Part shown: piece by piece, positions 47,260-56,259 of the stretch | Position numbering within the stretch: the first letter of the stretch is position 1 | How the letters are laid out: every line of letters starts with the position of its first letter | Origin: Roseomonas xinghualingensis | GTDB lineage: Bacteria > Pseudomonadota > Alphaproteobacteria > Acetobacterales > Acetobacteraceae | Assembly (NCBI RefSeq): GCF_025791835.1 | Contig: NZ_JAOXLP010000015.1 | Location: forward strand, 40,829 to 104,828 | DNA: 64,000 nt | Reading direction: 5' to 3' | Notes under the pieces: generated by a model | The model's input: the letters and a program-made list of their open reading frames with translations, nothing else | Told to the model about the DNA's origin: nothing | The model's database searches: none | Position numbers and translations under genes: made by a program

Positions 47260-48237
47260 ATGTTCGGTCGAAGGGATTTTGCCCGTCTGGCGCTTGGCGC
47301 CGGGGGGATGGCGTTGGCAACCGGCGTGCAGGCGCAGGGCAACTGGCCCGACCGTCCTCTGCGTTGGGTCGTCGGCTATGCGCCCGGTGGCGCGAGCGAT
47401 GTTTTCGCGCGGCTGATGGCCCGCCAGATGACGCCTGCGCTGGGCCAGTCCATCGTGGTGGAGAACCGGCCGAGTGGCGGCGCCATCGTGGCTACGGAGA
47501 CGGTGATCCGCTCCCCGGCCGATGGCTACAGCCTGCTGCATGTCGATAATGGCGTGCTGGTCTACAACCCGGCCCTGTATTCGAAGCTGCCTTTCGATCC
47601 GGACAAGGACCTGGCCAGCGTCGGCTTCATCGGGCGCTTCCCGATGCTGCTGGTGGTGAAGCAGGAGAGCCCGGTCCAGGATTTCGCCGCCCTTCTCGCG
47701 GCCGCGAAGGCGAAGACCATCACCTATGGCACGCCCGCCGTGGCCTCCCCGCACCAGTTGACGATGGAGGTGCTGAAGCGGCGCTCCGGGATGGATGCCA
47801 TCCATGTGCCCTATCGCGGCACGCCGGCCACGCTGAACGGTGTGCTCGACGGCTCGGTGGATTGCGCCATCCTCGATGCCAGCAGCGCCCTGGGCGCAAT
47901 CAAGGGAGGGCGCATCCGCGCGCTGCTCGTGGCGGGGGACCGCCGCGCCGCCAGCCTGCCGGAGGTGCCGACGGCGATCGAGCTGGGCTATCCCAATACC
48001 GTCGCCTATGGCTGGCAGGGTGTCTGCGTCGCGGCGGGTACGCCGCCCGCCATCGTCACGCGGCTGAATGAGATGATGCGCGCGGCGGTGGCCAGCCCCG
48101 AGATGTCGAAGCACATGCAGGAGATGGGCGTGGAAGCCGTGCCCCACAGCCCTGCCCAGATGGCCGAGTTCGTGAAGGCGGAGAACGCGCTCTGGCGCCC
48201 GCTGATCCAGGAACTCGGCATCCGCCTGGACGGCTGA
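47260..48237 (+). CDS. Bug/TctC-type binding protein
   Basis: A 325-residue periplasmic binding protein with a signal (FGRRDFARLALGAGG, ending near GVQAQG). Bug features are LRWVVGYAPGGASDVFARL, VVENRPSGGAIVATE, DGYSLLHVD, VPYRGTPATLNGVLDG and LPEVPTAIELGYPN. It sits 77 bases after the dehydrogenase operon on the same strand and probably binds the organic acid that the island degrades. No TctAB permease is present. It converges on selO with a 7-base gap. Confidence 0.85.
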   Translation: MFGRRDFARLALGAGGMALATGVQAQGNWPDRPLRWVVGYAPGGASDVFARLMARQMTPALGQSIVVENRPSGGAIVATETVIRSPADGYSLLHVDNGVLVYNPALYSKLPFDPDKDLASVGFIGRFPMLLVVKQESPVQDFAALLAAAKAKTITYGTPAVASPHQLTMEVLKRRSGMDAIHVPYRGTPATLNGVLDGSVDCAILDASSALGAIKGGRIRALLVAGDRRAASLPEVPTAIELGYPNTVAYGWQGVCVAAGTPPAIVTRLNEMMRAAVASPEMSKHMQEMGVEAVPHSPAQMAEFVKAENALWRPLIQELGIRLDG

Positions 48238-48244
48238 GCGCCGT

Positions 48245-49759
48245 TCAGGTGCCGCAGAAGGTTATGTAGGGCGCCCCGGCCGGGGCGGGCGGCTCGTCCG
48301 CGCCCGGCTGGTCCTCATAGGGGCGGGAAAGGCTGTCCAGCAGCGCCTCGAAGGGGCCGAGATCGCCACGCTGGATCGCGGCCTCCAGCGCCGCCTCCAC
48401 CTTCTGGTTGCGCGGGATCACCGCGGGGTTCACGGCCCGCATGGCGGCGGCGCGCGCCGCCGGATCGCCACCAGCCTCCACCAGCCGGGCGCGCCAGCGG
48501 ACCGCCCATGCGTCATAGGCGGCGGGATCGGCGAAGAGGCCGCGCACCCGCGCATCGGCCGCCTCATCCTCCGCGGCACTGCAGAGGCGGCGGAAGGTGA
48601 GGGTGAAGTCGGCGCCATTCTCCGCCATGGCCTTCAGCAACTCGCCGGCCAGGGCGACATCGCCCATGCTGTCGCCGGGCAGGCCGATCTTGGCACGGAG
48701 CCCGGCGAGATAGGTTGCCTCAAAGGCCGGCGCGAAGCCGCCAAGCGCCTCATTCGCGGCGGCGAGCGCTGCTTCCTCGCTGTCGCCTATCAGGGGCAAC
48801 ATCGCCTCTGCCAGGCGTGCCAGGTTCCACTGCATGATGCGGGGCTGGTTGCCATAGGCGTAGCGCCCCATCTGGTCGATCGAGCTGAACACCGTCGCCG
48901 GGTCATAGGCATCCATGAAGGCGCAGGGACCGTAATCGATCGTCTCGCCGGAAATGGAGGTGTTGTCAGTGTTCATCACGCCATGGATGAAGCCGATCAG
49001 CATCCAACTGGCGACCAGCGAGGCCTGGCGCGCCACCACCCCTTCCAACAGGGCGCGATAAGGGTTCGGGGCATTCGCCGCCCCGGGGTCGTGGCGGGCG
49101 ATGGCGTGGTCCGCCAGGATCCGCAAAGCCTCGACATCGCCGCGCGCGGCGAAGAACTGGAAGGTGCCGACGCGGATATGGCTGGAGGCCACACGGGTCA
49201 GCACGGCGCCGGGCAGGGGCGTCTCGCGCCTCACCTCCTGGCCGGTGGCGACGGCGGCCAGGGCGCGTGTGGTCGGAATGCCGAGCGCCGCCATGGCTTC
49301 GCTGACGAGGTATTCGCGCAGCACCGGCCCCATCGCCGCGCGGCCATCACCGCCGCGGGAGAAGGGGGTGCGGCCGGAACCCTTGAGCTGGATATCGAAG
49401 CGCTGCCCGTCCGGGGCCACCACCTCGCCCAGGAGGATGGCGCGGCCATCACCAAGCTGGGGCACGAAATTTCCGAACTGGTGGCCGGCATAAGCGGCGG
49501 CGATGGGTTCGGAGCCTTCCGCGATGCGGTTGCCGGCCAGGATCTCGACGCCCTCCGGCGTGGCGAGGGCGGCGGGGTCCAGGCCGAGGCGTCGCGCCAG
49601 GGCGGTGTTCAGCTTCAGCAGGCGCGGGGCCGCCACCGGGGTCGGGTCCAGCCGCGCGCGGAAGCGATCCGGCAGGCGGGCATAGGAGTTGTCGAAGGGA
49701 AAGCGGATCGCCTCACCCTGCCTGGCCGCCTGGAGCGTGCCGGTATCCAAAATGCTCAT
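48245..49759 (-). CDS. selO: Protein adenylyltransferase SelO (YdiU family)
   Basis: A 504-residue pseudokinase-fold enzyme that transfers AMP to protein hydroxyls. Visible are [49 protein letters not shown] and DYGPCAFMD, all characteristic. The C-terminal end has Cys in TFCGT, where the eukaryotic protein has selenocysteine. It is a single gene with full family length. Confidence 0.92.
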   Translation of the reverse strand: MSILDTGTLQAARQGEAIRFPFDNSYARLPDRFRARLDPTPVAAPRLLKLNTALARRLGLDPAALATPEGVEILAGNRIAEGSEPIAAAYAGHQFGNFVPQLGDGRAILLGEVVAPDGQRFDIQLKGSGRTPFSRGGDGRAAMGPVLREYLVSEAMAALGIPTTRALAAVATGQEVRRETPLPGAVLTRVASSHIRVGTFQFFAARGDVEALRILADHAIARHDPGAANAPNPYRALLEGVVARQASLVASWMLIGFIHGVMNTDNTSISGETIDYGPCAFMDAYDPATVFSSIDQMGRYAYGNQPRIMQWNLARLAEAMLPLIGDSEEAALAAANEALGGFAPAFEATYLAGLRAKIGLPGDSMGDVALAGELLKAMAENGADFTLTFRRLCSAAEDEAADARVRGLFADPAAYDAWAVRWRARLVEAGGDPAARAAAMRAVNPAVIPRNQKVEAALEAAIQRGDLGPFEALLDSLSRPYEDQPGADEPPAPAGAPYITFCGT

Positions 49760-49822
49760 GGCCGCCAGATCGCGTTCTGGGAGGCCCGAAACAAGGTCCC
49801 GGCCATCCCTTCGGCGTGAGGC

Positions 49823-49975
49823 TTATCCCGCACACAGGTAGGAAAGGGTCGTAAGACGATCCATCGAGGCGGCATTCGCGTCGGCCTCGATGGCGCAATA
49901 GGTCTGCACCACCGCTTCGCTCCGCGCCGTCAGCCTTGCCCCGCCGCCACCCGCCGTTTCCACCACGGGCCGCAC
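49823..49975 (-). pseudogene. Remnant of a ModE-type winged-helix regulator (tentative)
   Basis: A 50-codon frame beginning at a GTG with AAGAGG upstream. The stretch PVVETAGGGGARLT followed by a helix (ARSEAVVQTYCAIEADA) resembles the wing and C-terminal helix of ModE/LysR-like winged-helix proteins. The DNA-recognition part that should precede it is missing in all frames I checked. It occupies the 313-base gap between selO and the racemase gene. It could also be a short real gene; I see nothing else in this gap. Confidence 0.35.
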
Positions 49976-50072
49976 CCATACGCCTCTTGAGGAGGATCCC
50001 GGCGCTGGGCCGCGATCCTGGGCGGGCAGGGATCGGGCCAGGGGGTGGCGGGCCTTTGCCCGCCGCGCCGGG

Positions 50073-50822
50073 TCAGCCGAAGCTGCGCGGGCGGATACCC
50101 GCATGGAAATAGGTGATCATCGAGTAGATGTCATAGACCGGCCGGCCGACGGCGCGCTGCACGGCGGCGGCATAGGGCGGCATGTTGGTGCATTCCAACA
50201 CGATGGCGCCCACCTCGGGATGCCGCGCCACAAGGCGCTGCGCGGCCTCCACCACATCCTGCTCGGCCAGGTCGATATCCATGTCGTCCTTCTCGGCCTT
50301 GATCAGCACGCGGAAGAACTCGCGCCCGCTCTCCGTGCCCTCATGAGGGATATCGAGCGGCACGCCCACCGCCTCAAGATGGCGCGGCGTGAGCGAGGAG
50401 CCGGAGACGGTGACGAGGCCGACGCGCTGGCCCGGCGGCAGCATCGCCTGCACCCAGGGCACCTGCATGAGGCTGCTTGTCGCCACCGGCACGCCTACAT
50501 GCGCCGCCAGCTCCTTCTGGAAGAGGGAGAGGAAGCCGCAATTGGTGGTGATGGCCTCCGCCCCCTGGGCGACTAGATCGGCGGCGGCATCCAGGAAATC
50601 CTGCAGCAGCCCACTGGCGCCGTTCAGCACCACCTTTTCCGGGCTCGCGCCGCGCACAACGCGGTAGAGCACGGGGAAGGGCCAAGTCGTGCCATTGCCC
50701 ATGTCACCGGGGATACGGGGAAAGCGCGCTTCCAGCATCAGGATGCCCAGCGGGGCGCCATAAATGGCCTTGCCGCCACGCGCGATGCCGCGGCGGGTGC
50801 TGGGGGTGGTGACTGCGGTCAT
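50073..50822 (-). CDS. Aspartate/glutamate racemase superfamily protein
   Basis: A 249-residue protein with the two catalytic cysteines of the superfamily: TTNCGFLSLFQ and LECTNMPPYA. The family includes hydantoin, aspartate and glutamate racemases, arylmalonate decarboxylase and maleate isomerase. The N-terminal region (YGAPLGILMLEARFPRIPGD) does not show the P-S-S-N-x-T start expected of maleate isomerase, so I do not call it NicE. ATG 50822 has GGAG six bases upstream; ATG 50834 is an alternative. It is transcribed with the OGFr-like gene upstream. Confidence 0.75.
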   Translation of the reverse strand: MTAVTTPSTRRGIARGGKAIYGAPLGILMLEARFPRIPGDMGNGTTWPFPVLYRVVRGASPEKVVLNGASGLLQDFLDAAADLVAQGAEAITTNCGFLSLFQKELAAHVGVPVATSSLMQVPWVQAMLPPGQRVGLVTVSGSSLTPRHLEAVGVPLDIPHEGTESGREFFRVLIKAEKDDMDIDLAEQDVVEAAQRLVARHPEVGAIVLECTNMPPYAAAVQRAVGRPVYDIYSMITYFHAGIRPRSFG

Positions 50823-50897
50823 CGGCTGCTCCATCGGCTCCGGAGGGGAGGATAGGGGCATCCCGCCGGGGCGGGGAGGGTGGGGCTGCCAACTGGC

Positions 50898-51365
50898 CTA
50901 TGCACCATCCGGTCCCAGCGCCTGTTCCCAGTAGCGCAGGCTGGTTGCGTTCACCGGGCGGCCTGCGGCCTCGTTGCAGGCGGAAACCAGTGCAAGGAAA
51001 TCCGCGGCGGCTTCCCGGCCCAGGAGGTCCCTCGTGGCGGCGATGATCCGGCTGATCCGCAGGTGGTTGTGGTCGGCCTGGGTCAGCCAATGGTCTGTCC
51101 CGGCGTAGAAGCGCACCATGCGCTCCAATCCGGCGCGGAAGCCCTCCAGCGCCACGGGATCGGCCCGGATCGCCGCCGCCTCCTCCGGTCCCAGTACCGG
51201 AGCGCCGGGCACAGCCCGGCTGGGCTCCGGCAGAGGGAATAGCCATTGGATGAAGTCATGGACGGCCTCAATCCGGCTGTCGTCGAAGGCCAGCACATCG
51301 GCCAGGTGGCGGCCCCGCCAATCCGGCCCTTCATTGCGCAGGAAGGCATGGATGGAACCTGTCAT
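50898..51365 (-). CDS. Opioid growth factor receptor (OGFr) N-terminal-domain-like protein
   Basis: A 155-residue protein matching the OGFr conserved region found in scattered bacteria: RIEAVHDFIQWLFPL, then RADPVALEGFRAGLERMVRFY and ISRIIAATRDLLGREAA. No catalytic motif is visible and the bacterial function is unknown. ATG 51365 follows AGGAGAC. It precedes the racemase-superfamily gene after 75 bases and is divergent from the AEC transporter gene. Confidence 0.75.
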   Translation of the reverse strand: MTGSIHAFLRNEGPDWRGRHLADVLAFDDSRIEAVHDFIQWLFPLPEPSRAVPGAPVLGPEEAAAIRADPVALEGFRAGLERMVRFYAGTDHWLTQADHNHLRISRIIAATRDLLGREAAADFLALVSACNEAAGRPVNATSLRYWEQALGPDGA

Positions 51366-51516
51366 GTCGCGTCTCCTGTGCCACCGGCCCAGCCAGTCCA
51401 GCTCTCTCATCCGGAGTGGGCCGGTGGTCTGGCGCCGGATGCGCCGGAGCGTATTCTGCCGGCGATGATATTCCGAATGGCTGGTCCATGATGGGTCTGT
51501 ATCTGGAGGCCGGCGC

Positions 51517-52446
51517 GTGACCGGAGCTGTGCTGCTGGCGCTCGTGCCGGTGATCCTGCTGATCGGGATGGGCTATTGGCTGCGCCACTCCGGCTTCCTG
51601 GCGGAGGGTTTCTGGCCGCAGGCGGAGCGCCTCGGCTATTTCGTGCTGCTGCCTTCGCTCTTCATCCATGGGCTGGCGACGGCGAAACTGGAATCCCTGC
51701 CGGTCTGGGGCCTGGCCGGGACGCTGGTCGGCTCGATCCTGCTGGTCTCGGCGCTGGTGGTGGCGCTCCGGCCGTTGATGCGCGTGGATGGCGCTGCCTT
51801 CACCTCGGTCTTCCAGGGCAGCGTGCGCTTCAACAACTATGTCGCGGTCACCATCGCGGCGGGGCTGTTCGGAACGCAGGGTATTGCCATGGCGGCCATC
51901 TGCAACGCCGCCATCGTGCCGACGGTGAATGTCCTCTGCGTGCTTGTCTTCGCGCGCTATGGTTCGGCGAGGCTGAATGCGCGCGGTATCCTGCGGCAGA
52001 TCGTCACCAACCCGCTGGTGGTGGCCTGCGCGATCGGCATCCTGCTGCAAGGGCTGGGCCTTGGCCTTCCGCCGGGGCTGGAGCCGGCACTGCGGGCGCT
52101 GGGCGCGGCCTCCCTGCCACTCGGCCTGCTCTGCGTCGGCGCGGCACTGGATTTCGGCACGGCGCGATCCTGGATCGGGCCGGTCGTCACCTCCTCGGCG
52201 TTGAAGTTCCTCGCCATGCCGGTGGCGACGCTGCTGGTGGCGCTGGCGCTCGGGCTGCGCGGCCCGGCGCTGGTGGTGGCGCTGCTGTTCCAGGCCATGC
52301 CCACCGCCTCCTCCGCCTATATCCTGGCACGCCAACTGGGCGGGGATGCGCCGCTGATGGCGGGAATCACCGCCACCCAGACGGTGATCGCGGCACTGGC
52401 CATCCCGCTCGTCCTCGCCACCCTCACGGCACTGGTCGTGCCCTGA
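51517..52446 (+). CDS. AEC-family membrane transporter
   Basis: A 309-residue inner-membrane protein with about ten helices, of the auxin efflux carrier / malate permease type: GYWLRHSGFL, YFVLLPSLFIHGLA, FQGSVRFNNYVAVTIA and the C-terminal FQAMPTASSAYILARQLGGD. Bacterial members move malonate, malate or other carboxylates. The start is GTG 51517 with GGAGG seven bases upstream. It converges on mcd with a 16-base gap. Confidence 0.88.
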   Translation: MTGAVLLALVPVILLIGMGYWLRHSGFLAEGFWPQAERLGYFVLLPSLFIHGLATAKLESLPVWGLAGTLVGSILLVSALVVALRPLMRVDGAAFTSVFQGSVRFNNYVAVTIAAGLFGTQGIAMAAICNAAIVPTVNVLCVLVFARYGSARLNARGILRQIVTNPLVVACAIGILLQGLGLGLPPGLEPALRALGAASLPLGLLCVGAALDFGTARSWIGPVVTSSALKFLAMPVATLLVALALGLRGPALVVALLFQAMPTASSAYILARQLGGDAPLMAGITATQTVIAALAIPLVLATLTALVVP

Positions 52447-52462
52447 GGGGGCGCCGCCCGTA

Positions 52463-54118
52463 CTAGTTCACGCGTCCGAGGAGCCCGCGGGCGATGACCT
52501 GGGCCTGGATTTCCGCCGCCCCCTCGAAGATGGAGAGGATGCGGGCGTCGCAGAGGACGCGGCTGATCGGGTATTCGATCGCATAGCCGTTGCCGCCATG
52601 GATCTGCAGCGCGCTGTCGGCATTCGACCAGGCGACGCGCGCCGCCAGCAGCTTGGCCATGCCGGCCTCCATGTCGCAGCGCTGGCCGGAATCCTTGGTG
52701 CGCGCCGCGAAGTAGGAAAGCTGGCGCGCCATCATTGTCTCGGTCGCCATCCAGGCGAGCTTCGCATGCACGCGCGGGAACTGCAGGATCGGCTTGCCGA
52801 ACTGCTCGCGCGTGGTGGCATAGGCCACGCCCAGTTCCAGCGCGTTCTGCGCGACGCCGAGGGCGCGCGCGGCGGTCTGGATGCGCGCGCTCTCGAAGGT
52901 CTCCATCAGCTGCTTGAAGCCCTGGCCCTCCACGCCGCCGAGCAGGGCGGAGGCCGGGACCTCGAAGCCGTCGAAGCCGATCTCGTATTCCTTCATGCCG
53001 CGATATCCGAGCACGGGGATCTCCGCCCCGCTCATGCCGGGGGCGGGGAAGGGGTTGTCCTCTGTGCCACGCGGCTTCTCGGCCAGCAGCATGGACAGGC
53101 CCTTGTAGCCCGAGCCCGCCGGGCCGGTGCGGACCAGCAGCGTCATCAGGTCCGAACGCGATCCATGGGTGATCCAGGTCTTGGCGCCATAAACCTTGTA
53201 GACATCGCCCTCCCGCACCGCGCGGGTGCGGAGATTGCCGAGGTCGGAGCCAATATTGGGCTCGGTGAACACCGCCGTGGGCAGGGTCTCGCCGGAGGCG
53301 AGGCGCGGCAGCCAGCGGTCCTTCTGCTCCGTCGTGCCGCCGAGCCGGATCAGCTCCGCCGCGATCTCCGAACGCGTGCCGAGCGAGCCGACGCCGATAT
53401 AGCCGCCGCTCAGCGCCTCGGAGACAAGGCACATGGCCACCTTGCCAAGGCCAAGGCCGCCATATTCCTCCGGGACGGTCAGGCCGAAGACGCCCATCTC
53501 CGCGAGCTTGTTGATCAGTTCGATCGGGATCAGCTGGTCGCGCTGGTGCCATTCCTGGGCATGGGGCGTGACCTCGGCGGCGGTGAAGCGCAGGAATTCG
53601 GCGCGGGTGGCCTCCAGTGCCTCGTCCTCCAGGCCGATGGCCCCGTACTCACCGTCGGACACGGCTCCAGCCAGGGTGAGGCGTGCGGCCTCCAGCGCAG
53701 CCGGTTGGGACAGGCGGGCCAGCACCGGGTCCGCCAGGAAGCGCACCACGGCCTCAGGTGGGATGCCCATGTCGCCGGGGCGCAGCGTCTCGGTCTGGCT
53801 CATCGGGATGCCGCCGGCGAGCTGGCCGCAATATTCGGCGAAGCCCAGCCGCAGCATGGCCTTCTCGCTGGCGCCGAGCGTGCCGGCACCTTCCAGCACG
53901 CGTGCCCAGCGCAGTGTCTGGCGCAGCGCCTCGACATAGGCCGCCTGCCAGGCGAGGCCATGCAGGGCGAACTGGTGCCGCTCCATGAGGGCGGCATCCG
54001 CCTTGCCGGTGGGGGCGACGGTGGCGGAGACGGCGCGGCGGCCTTCCTCGAACAGCCGCTCGGCGGCGGCCAGGGCGGCGTCGTAATCGGAAAGCGGGAG
54101 ATTCACGGTCTCGTTCAT
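52463..54118 (-). CDS. mcd: (2S)-methylsuccinyl-CoA dehydrogenase
   Basis: A 551-residue acyl-CoA dehydrogenase with a roughly 150-residue N-terminal extension (NLPLSDYDAALAAAERLFEEG-like start, FAEYCGQLAGGIPMSQ) that distinguishes methylsuccinyl-CoA dehydrogenase of the ethylmalonyl-CoA pathway from ordinary family members. The core shows TVPEEYGGLGLG, FTEPNIGSDLG, KTWITHGSRSD and catalytic FEGAAEIQ. The product is mesaconyl-C1-CoA. ATG 54118 follows GGGAGGAAC, 16 bases after mct, so the two form an operon. Confidence 0.87.
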   Translation of the reverse strand: MNETVNLPLSDYDAALAAAERLFEEGRRAVSATVAPTGKADAALMERHQFALHGLAWQAAYVEALRQTLRWARVLEGAGTLGASEKAMLRLGFAEYCGQLAGGIPMSQTETLRPGDMGIPPEAVVRFLADPVLARLSQPAALEAARLTLAGAVSDGEYGAIGLEDEALEATRAEFLRFTAAEVTPHAQEWHQRDQLIPIELINKLAEMGVFGLTVPEEYGGLGLGKVAMCLVSEALSGGYIGVGSLGTRSEIAAELIRLGGTTEQKDRWLPRLASGETLPTAVFTEPNIGSDLGNLRTRAVREGDVYKVYGAKTWITHGSRSDLMTLLVRTGPAGSGYKGLSMLLAEKPRGTEDNPFPAPGMSGAEIPVLGYRGMKEYEIGFDGFEVPASALLGGVEGQGFKQLMETFESARIQTAARALGVAQNALELGVAYATTREQFGKPILQFPRVHAKLAWMATETMMARQLSYFAARTKDSGQRCDMEAGMAKLLAARVAWSNADSALQIHGGNGYAIEYPISRVLCDARILSIFEGAAEIQAQVIARGLLGRVN

Positions 54119-54134
54119 GGCGGTGTTCCTCCCG

Positions 54135-55361
54135 TCAGCGTCCATCGGGTCCGGCGACAATCCCGGCATCATGCAGCCTGCCGATCGCGGCCGTGGACAG
54201 GCCCAGCACCTCGGCCAGTACAGCATCGCTGTCCTCGCCCAGGCGCGGAGCCGGGCGCGGATCAGGGCGCGGCGTGCCGGAGAAGGCGAGGGGCACGCGG
54301 GGCGCCAGGATGCGGCCGGCGCCCGGCTGCTCGATCTCCGCGAAGAGCGGGTTGGCGGTGGAGCAGCGCGGGTCCTCTCGCACCAGCTGGCCGAAATCCT
54401 GGTAGGGGCCCCAGAGGATGCCGCTGCCCTCGAACAGCCGGGCGATCTCCGCGAGCGTGTGCCTGGCGAACCAGGGGGCGAGGACGGCGGCGATGGCATG
54501 CCGCGCCTCGAAGCGCCCGCCTTCGTCGTTGAGGTCCACATCCAGCATGGGGCCGATCATGGCGAGCTTCTCGGTAAGGCCCGTAACCTTGCCGATGGCC
54601 CGCCATTGACGGTTGGAAATGGCGACGATCATCACGCGGCGCCCGTCGCTCATCGCGAAATCCCGGCCGAAGGCGCCGTAGAGTTCGTTGCCCATGGGCG
54701 GGCGCACGGCCCCGTTCACCTGCACATCGGCGACGTAGCCAAGATTCGCGACCGAGGCGAGCATCACATCCGACAGGGCCAGGACGATCTCCTGTCCACG
54801 TCCTCCGCGCCGCCGCACCCGTTCGGCCGAGAGCAGGCCGGTGGAGAGGTAGAGCCCGGCCGCGATGTCCCAGGCCGGGAGGACATGGTTCACCGGCTCC
54901 TCGCCGCGGCCGGTCGCCATGGGGAAGCCGCTGGCGCTGTTCACGGTGTAGTCGACTGCACCTGTGCCATCGGAATTGCCGATCAGGCGCAGCATGATCA
55001 GGTCCTCGCGGGACTGCGACAGGGCGGCGTGGCTCATCCAGCCGCTGGCGGGCAGGTTGGTCAGCAGGATGCCGGCATCCTCGCCTGGGGCGCAGATCAG
55101 GGCGCGGGCGATTTCCTGCCCCTCGGGCTTGTTCAGCGCCAGGGCGACGGAGCGCTTGGCCTTGTTCAGCCCGGTCCAGTAGAGGCTGGTTCCGTCAGGC
55201 GAAAGGGGCCAGCGGCGATAATCGATATTGCCGCCGATCGGATCGATTCGGATCACCTCGGCGCCCAGCTGGGCCAGGGTCATCCCTCCGATCGGCGCCG
55301 CGATGAAGGCGGAAACCTCGACAACACGCAGCCCAGAGAGCGGGGGAGGGGAAGAAGCCAT
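54135..55361 (-). CDS. mct: Mesaconyl-CoA C1-C4 CoA transferase (2-methylfumaryl-CoA isomerase)
   Basis: A 408-residue family III CoA transferase. The segments VVEVSAFIAAPIGGMTLAQLGA, RWPLSPDG, ICAPGEDAGILLTNLPASGW, NHVLPAWDIAAG and LYGAFGRDF match my recollection of Chloroflexus Mct, including D165 as the expected catalytic aspartate. It moves CoA within mesaconyl-CoA from C1 to C4. Next to mcd, whose product is mesaconyl-C1-CoA, this makes metabolic sense. ATG 55361 has only a weak ribosome site. Confidence 0.82.
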   Translation of the reverse strand: MASSPPPLSGLRVVEVSAFIAAPIGGMTLAQLGAEVIRIDPIGGNIDYRRWPLSPDGTSLYWTGLNKAKRSVALALNKPEGQEIARALICAPGEDAGILLTNLPASGWMSHAALSQSREDLIMLRLIGNSDGTGAVDYTVNSASGFPMATGRGEEPVNHVLPAWDIAAGLYLSTGLLSAERVRRRGGRGQEIVLALSDVMLASVANLGYVADVQVNGAVRPPMGNELYGAFGRDFAMSDGRRVMIVAISNRQWRAIGKVTGLTEKLAMIGPMLDVDLNDEGGRFEARHAIAAVLAPWFARHTLAEIARLFEGSGILWGPYQDFGQLVREDPRCSTANPLFAEIEQPGAGRILAPRVPLAFSGTPRPDPRPAPRLGEDSDAVLAEVLGLSTAAIGRLHDAGIVAGPDGR

Positions 55362-55548
55362 CGAGCCGATACCCTATCGCGTTGGTCCCGCCAGCGTTTG
55401 CGGACGGATTGGACGTTCTTTGTCTGTGTCGTGCCCTGGCGGGCCGGCGGCCATCATGCCGCAGCCTTTCGAGGGAGCCTATGCCCCAGGCCTGCGCCTC
55501 TCCCCGGGGGGCGCTATACTCCACCGCGACAGCAACGGAGGGCTGACG

Positions 55549-56211
55549 ATGAGCAGCACGAATCCGGAAGCAAAGCGCCACGCGCCGGCCGCGGTCCGCA
55601 ACCGTGATCCGATCCTGGCGGTGTTGCGAGAATGGCTGCCGAAGCGAGGCATGGTGCTGGAGATCGCCAGCGGCTCGGGCGAGCATGCGGTCTATTTCGC
55701 CTCCGCCCTGCCGGGGCTGACCTTCCAGCCAACTGATTCCGATCCGGGAGCGATGACCAGCATCGATGCCTGGATGGTGGAAGCGGAAACGGGCGCGGGG
55801 GCGACGAACCTGCTTCCGGCATTAAGGCTGGACGCGGCGGTGGCGAACTGGCCGGTCGTGCAGGCTGACGCGGTCCTCTGCATCAACATGGTTCATATCG
55901 CGCCCTGGGAAGCAGCGCTGGGGTTGTTGCGCGGCGCGGCGGCGGTCCTGCCGCCAGGTGCTCCCCTGATCCTTTACGGACCCTACCACTGGAAGGGGCG
56001 CCACACGGCGCCGAGCAACGAAGCCTTCGACGCCGATCTACGGGCGCGCAACCCGGCCTGGGGCGTGCGAGAGGTAGAGACGATAGCCGAAGCGGCCTTG
56101 GCGCGGGGTTTCACCGGACCCGAAATCCGACAGATGCCGGCCAACAACCTCATGCTCCTGTTCCGGCGAGCTAAAGTGGATCACAGGGAGCGGGATCGCG
56201 TGGAGGCGTGA
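55549..56211 (+). CDS. DUF938 SAM-dependent methyltransferase-like protein
   Basis: A 220-residue Rossmann-type methyltransferase: VLEIASGSGEHAVYFA as SAM motif I, FQPTDSDPGA as motif II, CINMVHIAPWEA, and the C-terminal MPANNLMLLFRR. The substrate is unknown for the family. ATG 55549 follows GGAGGG; the frame remains open far upstream, but the family begins here. A TATACT box at 55515-55520 may be its -10. It converges on the TetR gene. Confidence 0.85.
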   Translation: MSSTNPEAKRHAPAAVRNRDPILAVLREWLPKRGMVLEIASGSGEHAVYFASALPGLTFQPTDSDPGAMTSIDAWMVEAETGAGATNLLPALRLDAAVANWPVVQADAVLCINMVHIAPWEAALGLLRGAAAVLPPGAPLILYGPYHWKGRHTAPSNEAFDADLRARNPAWGVREVETIAEAALARGFTGPEIRQMPANNLMLLFRRAKVDHRERDRVEA

Positions 56212-56259
56212 ATCTGCTCATCCAGCAGGTAAACCAGAGCGTAGGATAAGGAGAGCGCT

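Noticed and set aside
48983..49819. 278-codon frame antisense to selO
   Set aside because: Overlaps conserved SelO motifs; the translation looks like a GC-rich shadow.
49740..49979. 88-codon minus-strand frame overlapping the selO start
   Set aside because: Runs into selO in another frame with no recognisable domain. The alternative frame with the ModE-like stretch is more informative.
50073..50822. Calling the racemase-superfamily protein the maleate isomerase NicE
   Set aside because: Both catalytic cysteines are present, but the N-terminus lacks the expected P-S-S-N-x-T motif and the gene is far from the nic cluster.
52598..54532. 644-codon frame antisense to mcd
   Set aside because: The sense strand encodes a clearly recognisable acyl-CoA dehydrogenase throughout; the antisense translation shows no domain.
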